Of a DNA stretch of 64,000 bases, positions 53,098 through 62,465 are shown piece after piece (the stretch's first letter is position 1; each line of letters begins with the position of its first letter). A program made the position numbers and the translations under genes. The notes under the pieces are model-generated. The model saw only the letters and a program-made list of their open reading frames with translations, searched no databases and was not told where the DNA came from. The DNA comes from Fimbriimonas sp. GTDB taxonomy: Bacteria > Armatimonadota > Fimbriimonadia > Fimbriimonadales > Fimbriimonadaceae. The stretch is from positions 107,871-171,870 of the forward strand of contig JARLGV010000022.1 of NCBI GenBank assembly GCA_031292555.1. The letters are read 5' to 3'.

Positions 53098-55022
53098 GCG
53101 AAGCACTGTTTGGAGAGTTTGCGCCGGTATCAACTGAAGACTGGCTCAAAGTCGTGGAGAAGGATCTCAAGGGCGCTGATTTCGAGAAGCGGCTCGTGAC
53201 GGAAACGCTCGACGGAATTCGGTTCCGGCCGTTCTATCGAGCGGACGAAGTGCCGCCCTCCGCGGACACCGTCGTCCGCGGATATCTGCAACACGCAGTC
53301 CGCCCCACATTTCGGGAGGAAATCCGCGAGACTGAATTGGGTACCGCCAACAAGCATGCGCTGCGTGCCCTGGGTCGAGGCGCCGGCGAGCTGGCCGTTC
53401 TCACCTATCCGATTGGCGTCCCAATTCGGGCTTGCGAAGACATCTGGGTGTTCACCCAGGGTATCTGGATCGACGCAGTACCTATCCATTGGTTGTCGGG
53501 ACCGTTCACGAGACCGATGCTTGCCCTCGTGACCGGCGAGGCAAAACGCCGTGAAATAGACGCTGGGAAGCTCCAAGGCTCAGTGGAGTTCGATCCTATC
53601 ACCGATCGATGCGCCGCCTGGACGCCTGGCCCGGTTTCGGGTTGGCAAGAAGACTTCCAGTCCGGCCTGGACGCACTCGCCGCGGTGCCGAATTTCAACA
53701 CCGTCACCATACGCGGGTCGTTGATTGAGAAATCCGGTGCGAGCATTGCCCAAGAGCTTGCCTGTTCCCTTGGCATTTTTACCGAATATCTTGCGGTAGC
53801 TAACGAGCGCTTCGTCGCCTCCGAGATGGCTGACTTCGTTCGCAGAGCTGAAATCCGAATGGGCGTCGGGACCAACTACTTCCTGGAGATCGCCAAGCTG
53901 CGGGCTCTGAAATTGCTGGTTGAGAACGTTTTGGCCACCTTTGGTATTCAGGGCGTTCGTCCGAAGTTTCATTCGATCACCACAAGTACGAACAAGACGC
54001 TTTTCGACCCGTTCAACAATCTGCTGCGGGCCACTGTGGAAGCGATGGCATCGACCGTTGGTGGCGTCGATTCGCTCTCAGTAGCGGCTTACGATCAAGG
54101 CTATGGCGCTCCTGAGGAGTTCAGCGAGCACCTGACGCGGAATACCGAAGCCCTCCTGCTCGAAGAAGCCTACATGGGCCGAGTGGCCGATCCTCTCGGA
54201 GGAAGCTATGCGGTCGAGAAACTGACCCAAGAATATGCCGACAAGGCGTGGACGCTCTTCAAGCAAATGGAAGAGATGGGCGGATTCGTGGCGGCATGGG
54301 AGAACGGTTTTGTTCCCAATGCCATCCACGCGGTGCAGGCCAAGCGATCGAAGCAGGTCGGCTCTCGCCGACGCACGATCGTCGGCACAACCGTCTATCC
54401 TTATCCGAAGGAGCGAAGACTCGGCGACGTCCGTCCCCGCACAGTGGCGAACCAAGTTGTAGTTCCCCAAATGAGCCTGGATGAACTGTACAAGCTAAGC
54501 CTGGACGAATTCGAGACCGACGTGCCGGTTCCGAGCACGGCACTCGATCCATTCCGCCCAAGTTGGCCGTTCGAGCACCTGCGACTGCGAGTCGAGCGGT
54601 TTGGAGCAATCGGCGGTAAGCGTCCGCTCATTCTCCTCGCCGAATTCGGCAACGTCAAGATGCGCAGAGCGCGAAGCATGTTCGTGCAAGGGTTCCTCGG
54701 CGCTGCAGGCTACGATATGCATGAGGCGATCGTGGCTGGCGCCGAAGAACTGACCGCGAAGATCGCCGAGACGTCGCCCTCGCTGGTCGTTCTGTGCAGC
54801 GAGGACCCAGCCTATCTCGAGTTCGCCCGTCAACTGAAGACGAACGTTCCCGTAGTGGTTGCCGGAAACCCGGTCGATTCGATCGAGGACCTCAAGGCTG
54901 CTGGAGTGACCGACTTCATTCATCTGCGGCTCGACCAACTAGAAACCTTGGAGCGCTATCACGAGAAGTTCGGGGTCCCTGAGATTCCGCTCGACGAGCC
55001 GCTCCTACCGGAGGCGAAATGA
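53094..55022 (+). CDS. mutA: Methylmalonyl-CoA mutase small (alpha) subunit
   Basis: The non-catalytic subunit of the heterodimeric mutase. 642 residues: TIM-barrel half with [13 protein letters not shown] near 16 and [10 protein letters not shown] near 45, [24 protein letters not shown] near 285, and a C-terminal Rossmann half where the B12 motif DxHxxG is absent (at its place [17 protein letters not shown]). This loss is normal for MutA. ATG 53094 overlaps mce by four bases, and its stop overlaps mutB by four, so the three are coupled. Confidence 0.93.
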   Translation: MSEALFGEFAPVSTEDWLKVVEKDLKGADFEKRLVTETLDGIRFRPFYRADEVPPSADTVVRGYLQHAVRPTFREEIRETELGTANKHALRALGRGAGELAVLTYPIGVPIRACEDIWVFTQGIWIDAVPIHWLSGPFTRPMLALVTGEAKRREIDAGKLQGSVEFDPITDRCAAWTPGPVSGWQEDFQSGLDALAAVPNFNTVTIRGSLIEKSGASIAQELACSLGIFTEYLAVANERFVASEMADFVRRAEIRMGVGTNYFLEIAKLRALKLLVENVLATFGIQGVRPKFHSITTSTNKTLFDPFNNLLRATVEAMASTVGGVDSLSVAAYDQGYGAPEEFSEHLTRNTEALLLEEAYMGRVADPLGGSYAVEKLTQEYADKAWTLFKQMEEMGGFVAAWENGFVPNAIHAVQAKRSKQVGSRRRTIVGTTVYPYPKERRLGDVRPRTVANQVVVPQMSLDELYKLSLDEFETDVPVPSTALDPFRPSWPFEHLRLRVERFGAIGGKRPLILLAEFGNVKMRRARSMFVQGFLGAAGYDMHEAIVAGAEELTAKIAETSPSLVVLCSEDPAYLEFARQLKTNVPVVVAGNPVDSIEDLKAAGVTDFIHLRLDQLETLERYHEKFGVPEIPLDEPLLPEAK

Positions 55023-57151
55023 GACCCCAATTCGGAGAACTCCGACCACTGGGCAAGGTGACCGGCCCGACGAGCCCTGACTGGCTCACTCCCGAACAAA
55101 TCACTATCAAGTCGTTCTATTCGGTAGCGGATCTTGAGGGGCTCGAGCACCTCGACTACGCCGCCGGCCTGCCGCCGTACCTGCGCGGTCCGTACTCCAC
55201 GATGTACGCGATGCAGCCGTGGACGATTCGGCAGTACGCCGGCTTCAGCACGGCAGAGGATTCGAACGCCTTCTATCGAGCCAACCTGGCCATGGGTCAG
55301 GAGGGATTGAGCGTGGCCTTCGACCTGCCGACTCACCGAGGATACGACTCGGACCACGAGCGCGTCGTCGGTGACGTCGGCAAAGCTGGTGTGGCGATCG
55401 ACTCGGTCGAGGACATGAAGATCTTGTTCGACAAGATCCCGCTCGATCAGATGAGCGTGTCGATGACGATGAACGGCGCGGTCCTTCCGGTCATGGCGTT
55501 CTACATCGTCGCCGCGGAAGAGCAGGGCGTGACCACCGAGAAGCTCCGGGGAACGATTCAGAACGACATTCTGAAGGAGTTCATGGTCCGGAACACCTAC
55601 ATCTATCCGCCTCAGCCGAGCATGCGGATCATCGGGGATATCTTCCAGTTCTGCTCGAATCGGATGCCCAAGTTCAACTGCATCAGCGTCAGCGGCTACC
55701 ACATGCAGGAAGCGGGAGCTTCGCAAGACATCGAACTTGCCTACACGCTGGCGGACGGCTTGGAGTACCTAAGGTGCGGCATCAACGCTGGCCTGAGCGT
55801 CGACGAGTTCGCTCCCCGGATCAGCTTCTTCTGGGACATCGGCATGAATCACTTCATGGAGGTGGCCAAGATGAGGGCGGCCCGGCTGCTATGGGCAAAG
55901 ATTGTCAAGCAGTTCAATCCGACCTCGACGAAGTCGATGGCGCTCCGTACCCACTGCCAAACAAGCGGCTGGTCCCTCGCAGAGCAGGACCCGTACAACA
56001 ACGTGATGCGCACCTGCATCGAAGCGATGACGGCGGCATTGGGGCACACCCAGAGTCTCCACACCAACGCCCTCGACGAGGCGATCGCCTTGCCGACCGA
56101 ATACACGGCCCGCATCGCGCGAAACACCCAATTGGTGCTGCAAGAGGAAACCGGCATCACCAAGTTTGTCGATCCGTACGCTGGCTCCTACTACGTAGAG
56201 CGGCTCACCCATGAGATCGCCCACCGTGCGTGGGATCACATTCAGGAGATCGAGGCGCTTGGCGGTATGACCAAGGCGATCGAAACCGGCTTGCCGAAAA
56301 GGCGAATCGAAGAGACCGCCTCGCGCAAGCAGGCTCGCATCGATAGCGGAAAGGACACGATCGTTGGCGTGAATCGCTACCGCTTGGATCGCGAGAAGCC
56401 GATGGACATTCTGTCGATCGACAACGCCGCGGTTCGCGTGAAGCAGTTGGCACGTTTGAAGGAGATCAAGGACTCACGCGACTCGAAGGCGGTCGAAGCC
56501 GCTCTCGACGCGATCACCAAGTGTGCCGAGACCGGAGAAGGTAACCTCCTTGAACTCAGCGTGGCTGCCGCCAGGCTCCGCGCAACACTCGGAGAGATCA
56601 GCTTCGCTATGGAGAGAGTTTTCGGTCGATACCAGGTCTCGGCTTCCGCCGCGACCGGCACCTATATCGCCGATGCGGGCCAAACCGACGATGTCGTAAA
56701 GGCTCGTAAGCTGGCGGACGAGTTCGCGGAGGCGGATGGCCGCCGGCCGAGAATTCTCGTTGCCAAGATGGGACAAGACGGACACGATCGCGGCGAGAAG
56801 GTCGTCGCCACCGCCTTTGCCGACCTTGGTTGGGATGTGGACGTAGGCCCGCTGTTCCAGACGCCGAAGGAGGTCGCCCGCCAGGCGATCGAGAACGACG
56901 TCCATGTGGTGGGAGTCTCCTCGCAGGCCGCCGGACACAACACCTTGGTTCCGGCTCTGATCAAGGAGCTCAAGGAGTTGGGTCGCGACGACATCCTGAC
57001 CGTCGTCGGTGGAGTCATCCCGGTCCAAGACTATCCGTTCCTGTATGAGCAGGGCGTGATGGGAATCTTCGGACCTGGCACCGTCCTTCCGATCGCCGCG
57101 CAACAGATCCTCAAGATCATGCTGGAGCAGGCGACGGTCCCGGCGAGCTAG
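55019..57151 (+). CDS. mutB: Methylmalonyl-CoA mutase large (catalytic) subunit
   Basis: It rearranges succinyl-CoA and (R)-methylmalonyl-CoA with adenosylcobalamin. Substrate pocket blocks: [18 protein letters not shown] near 60 and [19 protein letters not shown] near 98. C-terminal cobalamin domain from about 575: MGQDGHDRG with His589 as lower axial ligand (DxHxxG), [15 protein letters not shown] (SxL), and VVGGVIP (GG). 710 residues, close to the usual size. Followed by meaB after 4 bases. No mutase-like repair factor (MMAB) is nearby. Confidence 0.95.
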   Translation: MRPQFGELRPLGKVTGPTSPDWLTPEQITIKSFYSVADLEGLEHLDYAAGLPPYLRGPYSTMYAMQPWTIRQYAGFSTAEDSNAFYRANLAMGQEGLSVAFDLPTHRGYDSDHERVVGDVGKAGVAIDSVEDMKILFDKIPLDQMSVSMTMNGAVLPVMAFYIVAAEEQGVTTEKLRGTIQNDILKEFMVRNTYIYPPQPSMRIIGDIFQFCSNRMPKFNCISVSGYHMQEAGASQDIELAYTLADGLEYLRCGINAGLSVDEFAPRISFFWDIGMNHFMEVAKMRAARLLWAKIVKQFNPTSTKSMALRTHCQTSGWSLAEQDPYNNVMRTCIEAMTAALGHTQSLHTNALDEAIALPTEYTARIARNTQLVLQEETGITKFVDPYAGSYYVERLTHEIAHRAWDHIQEIEALGGMTKAIETGLPKRRIEETASRKQARIDSGKDTIVGVNRYRLDREKPMDILSIDNAAVRVKQLARLKEIKDSRDSKAVEAALDAITKCAETGEGNLLELSVAAARLRATLGEISFAMERVFGRYQVSASAATGTYIADAGQTDDVVKARKLADEFAEADGRRPRILVAKMGQDGHDRGEKVVATAFADLGWDVDVGPLFQTPKEVARQAIENDVHVVGVSSQAAGHNTLVPALIKELKELGRDDILTVVGGVIPVQDYPFLYEQGVMGIFGPGTVLPIAAQQILKIMLEQATVPAS

Positions 57152-57155
57152 GTCC

Positions 57156-58226
57156 ATGGAATCGGCCGACGCCCTTTCGATACTGTCGGCCGAGGGGTTT
57201 GTAACTCCCCTCGGCCCGACGAAACCTCCGGCGCGGAGGCAAAGGGATTCGGTCGACGATCTGTTTATCCGTCTCCGAGGCGGCGATCGCGGGGCTTTGA
57301 GCCGCGCAATCACTTTGGTGGAGAGCGCCAAGGAATCCGATCAGGAACTGGCGTCCGAATTGCTCGACCGGGCGCTGCCGGTAAGCGGCAAGTCGGTTCG
57401 GGTTGGAATCACCGGCTCTCCGGGCGTTGGCAAAAGCACGTTAATTGACGCGCTGGGAAGTTACGTCGTTGGCCGCAAGGCGCATTTGGCGGTGCTGACC
57501 GTGGATCCCTCCAGCCCGTCCACTCGTGGCAGCATTCTTGGCGACAAGAGCCGCATGGCGACGCTAAGCGCCCATCCCAATGCCTATATTCGGCCCTCCC
57601 CGAGCGGTGGACACCTTGGTGGTGTTGCCCATCAGACGCGTGAGGCGATGTTGTTGTGCGAAGCGGCTGGGTTTGACGTGATCTTCGTCGAGACGGTCGG
57701 GGTCGGGCAAAGCGAGATCGACGTGCGCGACATGGTGGATTGCTTTCTACTGCTTGCCCTTGCCGGCGCCGGCGACGAGCTTCAAGGCATCAAACGCGGG
57801 ATCATGGAGATGGCCGATGTCATCGCACTTACCAAGGTCGATGGTGACAACAGGACAAGAGCCGAGGTGGCTGCGGGCCAGCTTGAACGGGCGCTGATGC
57901 TCTTGCCCGCTGATCCGTTGGGGCGGCGCGCCTCTGTCAATCTGGTTTCCGCCGTGGAACGGAAGGGGATCGGCGACCTCTGGGGTCAGATCGAGAAATA
58001 TGTTGACGAAGATAAGGCGAAGGGTCGCTTTGAATGGCGCCGCGGGACGCAAGCCGTCACGTGGATGGAGGACATGGTCCACCGCGCCTTGATCGGCGCC
58101 TGGCTCCGCCGCCCCGAGGTGCAATCCGCCACCGAGGCTCTCTCCGCCGAGGTCCGTTCCGGCGAGAAGACTCCCCGTCGGGCCGCCATCGAACTGTTCG
58201 CCATCGCCAGGAGCGCGTGGCTTTAG
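57156..58226 (+). CDS. meaB: MeaB-type GTPase, methylmalonyl-CoA mutase chaperone
   Basis: A G3E GTPase (MeaB/ArgK) that gates cofactor loading and protects the mutase from inactivation. ATG 57156, four bases after mutB. Walker A GSPGVGKST at 88-96, switch region VDPSSPSTRGSILGDKSRM near 110, ETVGVGQSEIDV near 165, and NKxD-equivalent LTKVDGDN near 212. 356 residues; the first 35 are an N-terminal extension. Last gene of the operon. This is not an arginine kinase as older names suggest. Confidence 0.93.
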   Translation: MESADALSILSAEGFVTPLGPTKPPARRQRDSVDDLFIRLRGGDRGALSRAITLVESAKESDQELASELLDRALPVSGKSVRVGITGSPGVGKSTLIDALGSYVVGRKAHLAVLTVDPSSPSTRGSILGDKSRMATLSAHPNAYIRPSPSGGHLGGVAHQTREAMLLCEAAGFDVIFVETVGVGQSEIDVRDMVDCFLLLALAGAGDELQGIKRGIMEMADVIALTKVDGDNRTRAEVAAGQLERALMLLPADPLGRRASVNLVSAVERKGIGDLWGQIEKYVDEDKAKGRFEWRRGTQAVTWMEDMVHRALIGAWLRRPEVQSATEALSAEVRSGEKTPRRAAIELFAIARSAWL

Positions 58227-58580
58227 CCCGCACAAGGGTCCCAAGTTTTAGCCTGGCATAACGAACAATATAGGCCAGGGCCCCCGGGATCGGTTCGGGA
58301 TCAAGCCTTCCCACTGGGTTCTTGAATCGCGACACGAGCCGGAAGGGTCAAACGGATGACGACATTCTAAGTCGTTTGTCTTGTAACGTAATCTGTTGAC
58401 TTGAAAGTAGCAGAGGTCGAAGCAATGTTATAGAAGGGATGGTTGGATCCTAGTCCGGACATCCGGTCACAAGATATATCGGCACTCTACGAAGCCAGGG
58501 ATCGTCGCTATACCGAACCATCCGTCGGCAGAACTGCCTACGGGGACGCTGAATTCGATCCTCAAGCAGGTAGGACTGAA
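58227..58580. other. 354-base region after meaB
   Basis: It holds an inverted repeat CCTGGC (58252-58257) / GCCAGG (58274-58279) with a 16-base loop, and no T tract. A frame open upstream of HicB from TTG 58443 is not supported because the HicB-like start at 58581 has a ribosome site. TTGACT at 58396 and TATAGA at 58429 are too far apart for one promoter. Nothing else is seen. Confidence 0.4.
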
Positions 58581-58793
58581 ATGAGCGAGTACTTAGTTAT
58601 CTGCGAGGACGCGGGGCCAAACTGGGCTGCGTATGTGCCGGACCTTCCAGGATGTGCAGGAGTTGGCCAATCCCTAAGCAAATGCGATCAGAATATCGCC
58701 GAAGGGATCGCCGCGTACATCAAATACCTGTCAGATGAGGGACAACCGGTCCCCGTCCCCTCCAGAAAAGCCGGTTACGTGAAGGTTGCATAG
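58581..58793 (+). CDS. HicB-like antitoxin, orphan
   Basis: ATG 58581 has AGG six bases upstream. The 70-residue product has the partial RNase H-like HicB fold: EYLVICEDAGPNWAAYVPDLPGC near the start, then GQSLSKCDQNIAEGIAAYIKYL. This Pro-Asp-Leu-Pro-Gly-Cys segment is the family signature. It lacks a C-terminal DNA-binding extension. No HicA-like toxin with the conserved HxxG pattern precedes it within 354 bases or follows it, so it is an orphan. HicB-type domains also exist as stand-alone small proteins. Confidence 0.75.
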   Translation: MSEYLVICEDAGPNWAAYVPDLPGCAGVGQSLSKCDQNIAEGIAAYIKYLSDEGQPVPVPSRKAGYVKVA

Positions 58794-58879
58794 GGTTCGG
58801 TCTTGAGTTACGATGCATGTGAGGCCCGAGTTCTCCATCGGTGGATCTCCGTTCGGACCAAATTGACCGCTTCTGCTAG

Positions 58880-59843
58880 GTGAAATCGCATCGTTATCTT
58901 CACTGCCTGCCTCTGCCTCGCTTCGTTTACGGTTAACCTCGTCCGGCCGCTTTTCTTCGTAAGAAAGGGCGACATCTACGAGTACGTCAATGGCGTTTCA
59001 AGGAAGCTGATTTCAAATGGAGCTTATCCGGCTCGATCGCCCGACGGATCCAAGCTGGCGTTCCTAAGGAAAGACGATCTCTAGGTATTCGACTTGAAGA
59101 CCAAGAAGGAATCGCGCAAGACCCGATTCCCGCGAGGCACCGACCGAGGCAATCTGAACGGATGGCGAAATGCCTTTCCGTCATGGGACCCGTTGGGTTT
59201 TGGACTCATGATGTCTCACCTGGACGGAATTGAAGTCCGGCTAAAAACTCGCCTGCCCGACGGTCCCCGCGACTACACGTTCGAAGACGGGATGGCGATC
59301 TGGGATGTTTACTACTACCGGTTCTCCCGCCTCCACTTTAGCGACCAGCCCAATCATCTCCTGGTAATGCTGGACCATACCCACGGCGTCTCATCGTTCG
59401 CCGCCTCGTTCTCGCCATAAGGCCATAAAATTGCGTATTCTCGGAACGGGGACCTATGGCTGGCAACCGACGATCGAAAGTCCATGGCGGATCGCCCCGA
59501 TTTCGGTTGGTGGGAAGAGATGATCGCGTCCTCTCTTTGGCAAGACAGCGGCTCGGACAATTACACTGCGTTTATCTACAGGATCTCTTGGTCCCCAAGC
59601 GGCCGCAAACTGGCAGTTTATAGGAACACTTACTCCGAACACCCAAATGACGGATTCGATATTGTTGGGGTCGATCATCCTGGAAAGGTGCTGGCGTCCA
59701 TTTCGGGCTCGGATCCTATGTTCTGGATGGAAGGCATGGTGCTTTACTGCGATTACGATGACGGTGTTGGCAGCATCTACTCATATTCGTTGAAGACGGG
59801 CAAGACGGAAAAGGTCATCCCGGACGCCGAACAACCCGGCTAG
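58880..59843 (+). pseudogene. Broken TolB/PD40-like beta-propeller gene
   Basis: One frame (codons beginning at multiples of 3) can be read from 58884 to 59843 and is cut by TAG at 59082-59084 and TAA at 59418-59420. Pieces read as one propeller protein: signal-like IVIFTACLCLASFTVN, FFVRKGDIYEYVNG, SPDGSKLAFLRKDDL, then the first stop, VFDLKTKKESRKT, later SFSP, the second stop, GHKIAYSRNGDLWLATDD and WSPSGRKLAVYRNTY. The motif SPxGxKxAYxRxGDLW is the PD40 hallmark, and the breaks fall within it. No start codon is in frame; GTG at 58880 would fit if one T near 58886 were removed, giving M-K-R-I-V-I-F. Relic with two nonsense codons and one frameshift is the simplest reading; stop readthrough is the alternative. 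Confidence 0.75.
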
Positions 59844-59937
59844 ACCAAGCACGCCAGCGTTGCGACTGAAGTGCTTGTCAGAGATGAGCGAACTACGACG
59901 GAGGCGAAACCCTCATCGCTATCGGGCTAACCCCATG

Positions 59938-59943
59938 TAGAAT
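59938..59943 (+). promoter_or_regulatory. -10 element TAGAAT, leaderless start of toxin-antitoxin pair
   Basis: TAGAAT ends at 59943, so transcription would start at 59950, exactly the GTG start of the antitoxin gene. No -35 or ribosome site is seen. Confidence 0.55.
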
Positions 59944-59949
59944 GCAGGT

Positions 59950-60171
59950 GTGGAATGGCGCGAACATATCGTCATAACCCCCGGCATTAGGTCTGGAAAA
60001 CCGCGCTTGGCGGGCACTCGAATTACAGTGCAAGATGTTCTCGAATATCTTGCCGGCGGCGATTCGCCCGAAGAATTGCAACGGGCCTTTCCTGAACTAA
60101 CACCTGAACGAGTGCGGGCTTGTCTGCATTTTGCTGCTGAACGAGAGAGGCTCCTTACGGCGAATCCTTGA
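59950..60171 (+). CDS. DUF433 antitoxin-like protein
   Basis: A 73-residue DUF433 protein (VapB-like). GTG 59950 begins at the family start: WREHIVITPGIRSGKPRLAGTRITVQDVLEYLAGGDSPEEL, with the signature P-x-I-x-x-G-K-P-R-x-x-G-T-R, then FPELTPERVRACLHFAAERE, the helical part. In DUF433/DUF5615 pairs it neutralises the PIN-like toxin. The stop overlaps the toxin start by four bases (TTGA), the usual coupled layout. Confidence 0.88.
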   Translation: MEWREHIVITPGIRSGKPRLAGTRITVQDVLEYLAGGDSPEELQRAFPELTPERVRACLHFAAERERLLTANP

Positions 60172-60515
60172 AACTTCTCCTCGACCAAAACCTCTCTCGC
60201 CGACTAACGCAACTCCTTTCCCCTTTTTTCGAGGAAATTGTACACGTTGGGGATATCGGGTTCGATGAATCATCCGACCGCGATATATGGTTGTTCGCCA
60301 AGGAACATGGATTTGTGATCCTAAGCAAGGACGGCGATTTTGCCGACATGGCGTTGATCTACGGGGCTCCTCCAAAGATCATCCGGCTTCGGATAGGAAA
60401 TAGTCCCTGGCAAACGGCAGCCGAAGTGATCAGCAAGAACGCTATGGTCGTCCAGTCTTTCCTAGATGATCCTGAAAGCAGTTTGCTGGTCCTCAATGAC
60501 TTTCAGCCAACCTAA
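60168..60515 (+). CDS. DUF5615 PIN-like toxin-like protein
   Basis: A 115-residue DUF5615 PIN-like protein. TTG 60168 overlaps the antitoxin stop. The start KLLLDQNLSRRL supplies the first acidic residue, Asp6; VGDIGFDESSDRDIW has the next (near 29 and 36), and VILSKDGDFADM gives a third near 54, a PIN-like acidic set. It should act as an RNase, but activity is unproven for most members. Coupled to DUF433. Position beside a decayed gene and an orphan HicB suggests an accessory patch. Confidence 0.85.
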   Translation: MKLLLDQNLSRRLTQLLSPFFEEIVHVGDIGFDESSDRDIWLFAKEHGFVILSKDGDFADMALIYGAPPKIIRLRIGNSPWQTAAEVISKNAMVVQSFLDDPESSLLVLNDFQPT

Positions 60516-60749
60516 ATACGGGGCAACGTTGAGGATAGGTCTGCGCCTTGGCGTGTTGCCATTCGCTCTTGGCTTTCGTGCGGTAGTGCGTAGAATCGTG
60601 TTCCGATTGGTTGGCTCGGTGGGCGCCAAGAATTTGAAACCAGCAACTCCACCGAGAATCCAGGTTGACCTTTGACACCGTGTCCCGTCACAGAATGCAC
60701 GGCATGTCACTTGTCTGCCTTTGGAATCGCCCAGCGCACCAAGTCGACC

Positions 60750-60755
60750 TATAAT
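60750..60755 (+). promoter_or_regulatory. -10 element TATAAT, leaderless start of cyclase-like gene
   Basis: A perfect TATAAT whose last base is seven before 60762, next to ATG 60763. A TTGGAA at 60721 is 23 bases upstream, too far for a -35. No ribosome site. Confidence 0.55.
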
Positions 60756-60762
60756 AGAGCGG

Positions 60763-61854
60763 ATGGGACTCACGCCGCTACTGCTAAATAGGCCTGCGCT
60801 GGGAGCATGGTTGCCCATCGTCACGATCTTGCCGGTGGCATACCTGTCCGGCTGGACGTCTTCCGCCAAAGCCCCTCATTACGCCGTTCGAGCGTGGAGT
60901 TCCCAGATGGCGAGCGATTATCTGACGGCCCGGGCAAGCCAAGCTCCTTGCCTGTCGTGCCATACGACATTTCCCTACGTTCTTGCTCAACCTTATCTGG
61001 CGAAGAGCGCGAATGTGACAAAGGCGGACGTACTTGTCACCGGGAGCGTCGTCGATCGGGTGAAGCGGTGGTCGGATATCCAGCCGTACTTCACGGACAA
61101 GAACAGCAACCCGGCCCAACTTGCGGACGCCCGGGGCGGGGAAGCGGTCCTCAACGCGATGACGCTCGTGCTGCACAACAAGCCTTCCGGCGTCCTTACG
61201 GCCGACACCAAGCGTGCTCTCGACCTTATGTGGTCTCTGCAGACGAAGGGTGGAGAGAATTCCGGCGCATGGCCCTGGTTCCGATTGGGGAACGAACCTT
61301 GGGAGGCGGACGATTCGCAGTATTGGGGGACTGCCTTGGCGGCACTGATCGTTGCAGAAGCCCCAGCCACGTACCGAAACGAAGGATACGTCAGGCAGGA
61401 CCTCTCGATCGCCCGGGCCTATCTTCAGAAAGAGTGCCTTCAGCAGTCAATCCTAAACCAAGCGGGATTGCTGTGGATCGACGGGAAGATTCCTCTGTTG
61501 ACCAAAGACCTGAGAAAGGGGATCGCCGACCGTATCCTCGCAAAGCAGCACGACGACGGCGGATGGAGCGCCTCGTCGCTTGCGATTCCAGGACTCAAGC
61601 GGCACGACGGAACGCCCCAGGAGGCGGAGAGCGACGGATACGGAACTGCGATCGCGGTGTTAGCGCTTGAGAAATCGGCACCGCTTTCTCACAAGTCGGT
61701 GGAAGCCGGGCGCGCCTGGCTCGTCCAACATCAACGCCCGGACGGTTCGTGGGCGGCAACATCGCTCAACGCCCGACGCGACCCGAACACGGACGTCGGC
61801 AAGTTCATGACCGATGCCGCCACCGCCTACGCGGTGATCGCCCTGAGCGAGTAA
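60763..61854 (+). CDS. Exported protein with heme-c motif and terpene-cyclase-like repeats
   Basis: ATG 60763 lies right after a -10 box; TTG 60721 is disfavoured because it lies upstream of that box. The N terminus (GAWLPIVTILPVAYLSGW) is a signal or anchor. Cys63-x-x-Cys66-His67 (CLSCH) is a heme-c attachment site, followed by TTFPYVLAQPYL. From about residue 135 the sequence has the alpha/alpha repeat look of squalene-hopene cyclase and prenyltransferase folds: LMWSLQTKGGENSGAWPW, DDGGWSASS near 265 and RPDGSWAATS near 326, and an ending FMTDAATAYAVIAL. The aspartates of true cyclases (DxDD) are absent, so cyclisation is doubtful. From memory similar CxxCH proteins exist in planctomycetes and acidobacteria without known function. 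363 residues, periplasmic. Confidence 0.75.
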   Translation: MGLTPLLLNRPALGAWLPIVTILPVAYLSGWTSSAKAPHYAVRAWSSQMASDYLTARASQAPCLSCHTTFPYVLAQPYLAKSANVTKADVLVTGSVVDRVKRWSDIQPYFTDKNSNPAQLADARGGEAVLNAMTLVLHNKPSGVLTADTKRALDLMWSLQTKGGENSGAWPWFRLGNEPWEADDSQYWGTALAALIVAEAPATYRNEGYVRQDLSIARAYLQKECLQQSILNQAGLLWIDGKIPLLTKDLRKGIADRILAKQHDDGGWSASSLAIPGLKRHDGTPQEAESDGYGTAIAVLALEKSAPLSHKSVEAGRAWLVQHQRPDGSWAATSLNARRDPNTDVGKFMTDAATAYAVIALSE

Positions 61855-61860
61855 TGTCGG

Positions 61861-62277
61861 TCAATGGTCAAGCTTGATCCGAGCCAGTTGGACCATGAGC
61901 GGAATCTCATCGTCCTTTCGAATTTCGACCCCAACGCCTCGCCCTTCCGAGTAAGGCACCGCTTCTCGCAGCTTGGTTATCGTATCAGGCGGTAAGTCCG
62001 CCTCAAGGGCCGCTCGGTAGGCCTTCTCGCCGAAGATGATGTTCGCCGAAACGTAGCCCATCTGAGGCTTCATGCGGATGATCGCCCGCTTCTTGTAGCT
62101 CAAGCGAAGAGACCATCCGTACTTCTTTCCGGAGAAAGTCCATTCCTGGGTGATGTCAGAAGTCAAGTCATAGATGCTCCGAAGAAGCGATGTCCAGAGT
62201 GGATAGGCTGCTCCGAGCACCTCGGCGACGTCGTTTTCGTTTGGTTGCTTTGATTTATCGTAGATTGGACTCGTCAT
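61861..62277 (-). CDS. DUF3788 family protein
   Basis: A 138-residue cytoplasmic protein. ATG 62277 is preferred; a TTG three codons upstream is possible, and GGAAG lies just before. Features: PNENDVAEVLGAAYPLWTSL, then EWTFSGKKYGWSLRLSYKKRAIIRM near 48, PQMGYVSANIIFGEKAYRAAL and the ending EIPLMVQLARIKLD. The Trp-x-x-x-x-x-Lys-Tyr-Gly-Trp-x-x-x-x-x-x-x-Lys pattern is what I know of DUF3788. Function unknown. It lies six bases from the convergent cyclase-like gene. Confidence 0.7.
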   Translation of the reverse strand: MTSPIYDKSKQPNENDVAEVLGAAYPLWTSLLRSIYDLTSDITQEWTFSGKKYGWSLRLSYKKRAIIRMKPQMGYVSANIIFGEKAYRAALEADLPPDTITKLREAVPYSEGRGVGVEIRKDDEIPLMVQLARIKLDH

Positions 62278-62465
62278 TTCTTCCAAGGGACAAGTAGGCA
62301 GGCTTCTGCGCGCAGGTTACCTACCGTGGGCCCGGATGAGTTGGCCAGTCATTGCGTTGCAGACCGTAACTCCTTCGAGGTAGGAGCGGCGGTTCCGGCA
62401 TCGCTCCAATCTCTTTTGCTACGACTCCCCGGGCTGGGGTAGTGAAACGTCGGGAAAGCCGACGA

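Noticed and set aside
58252..58279. Inverted repeat after meaB as terminator
   Set aside because: Only six pairs with a 16-base loop and no T tract.
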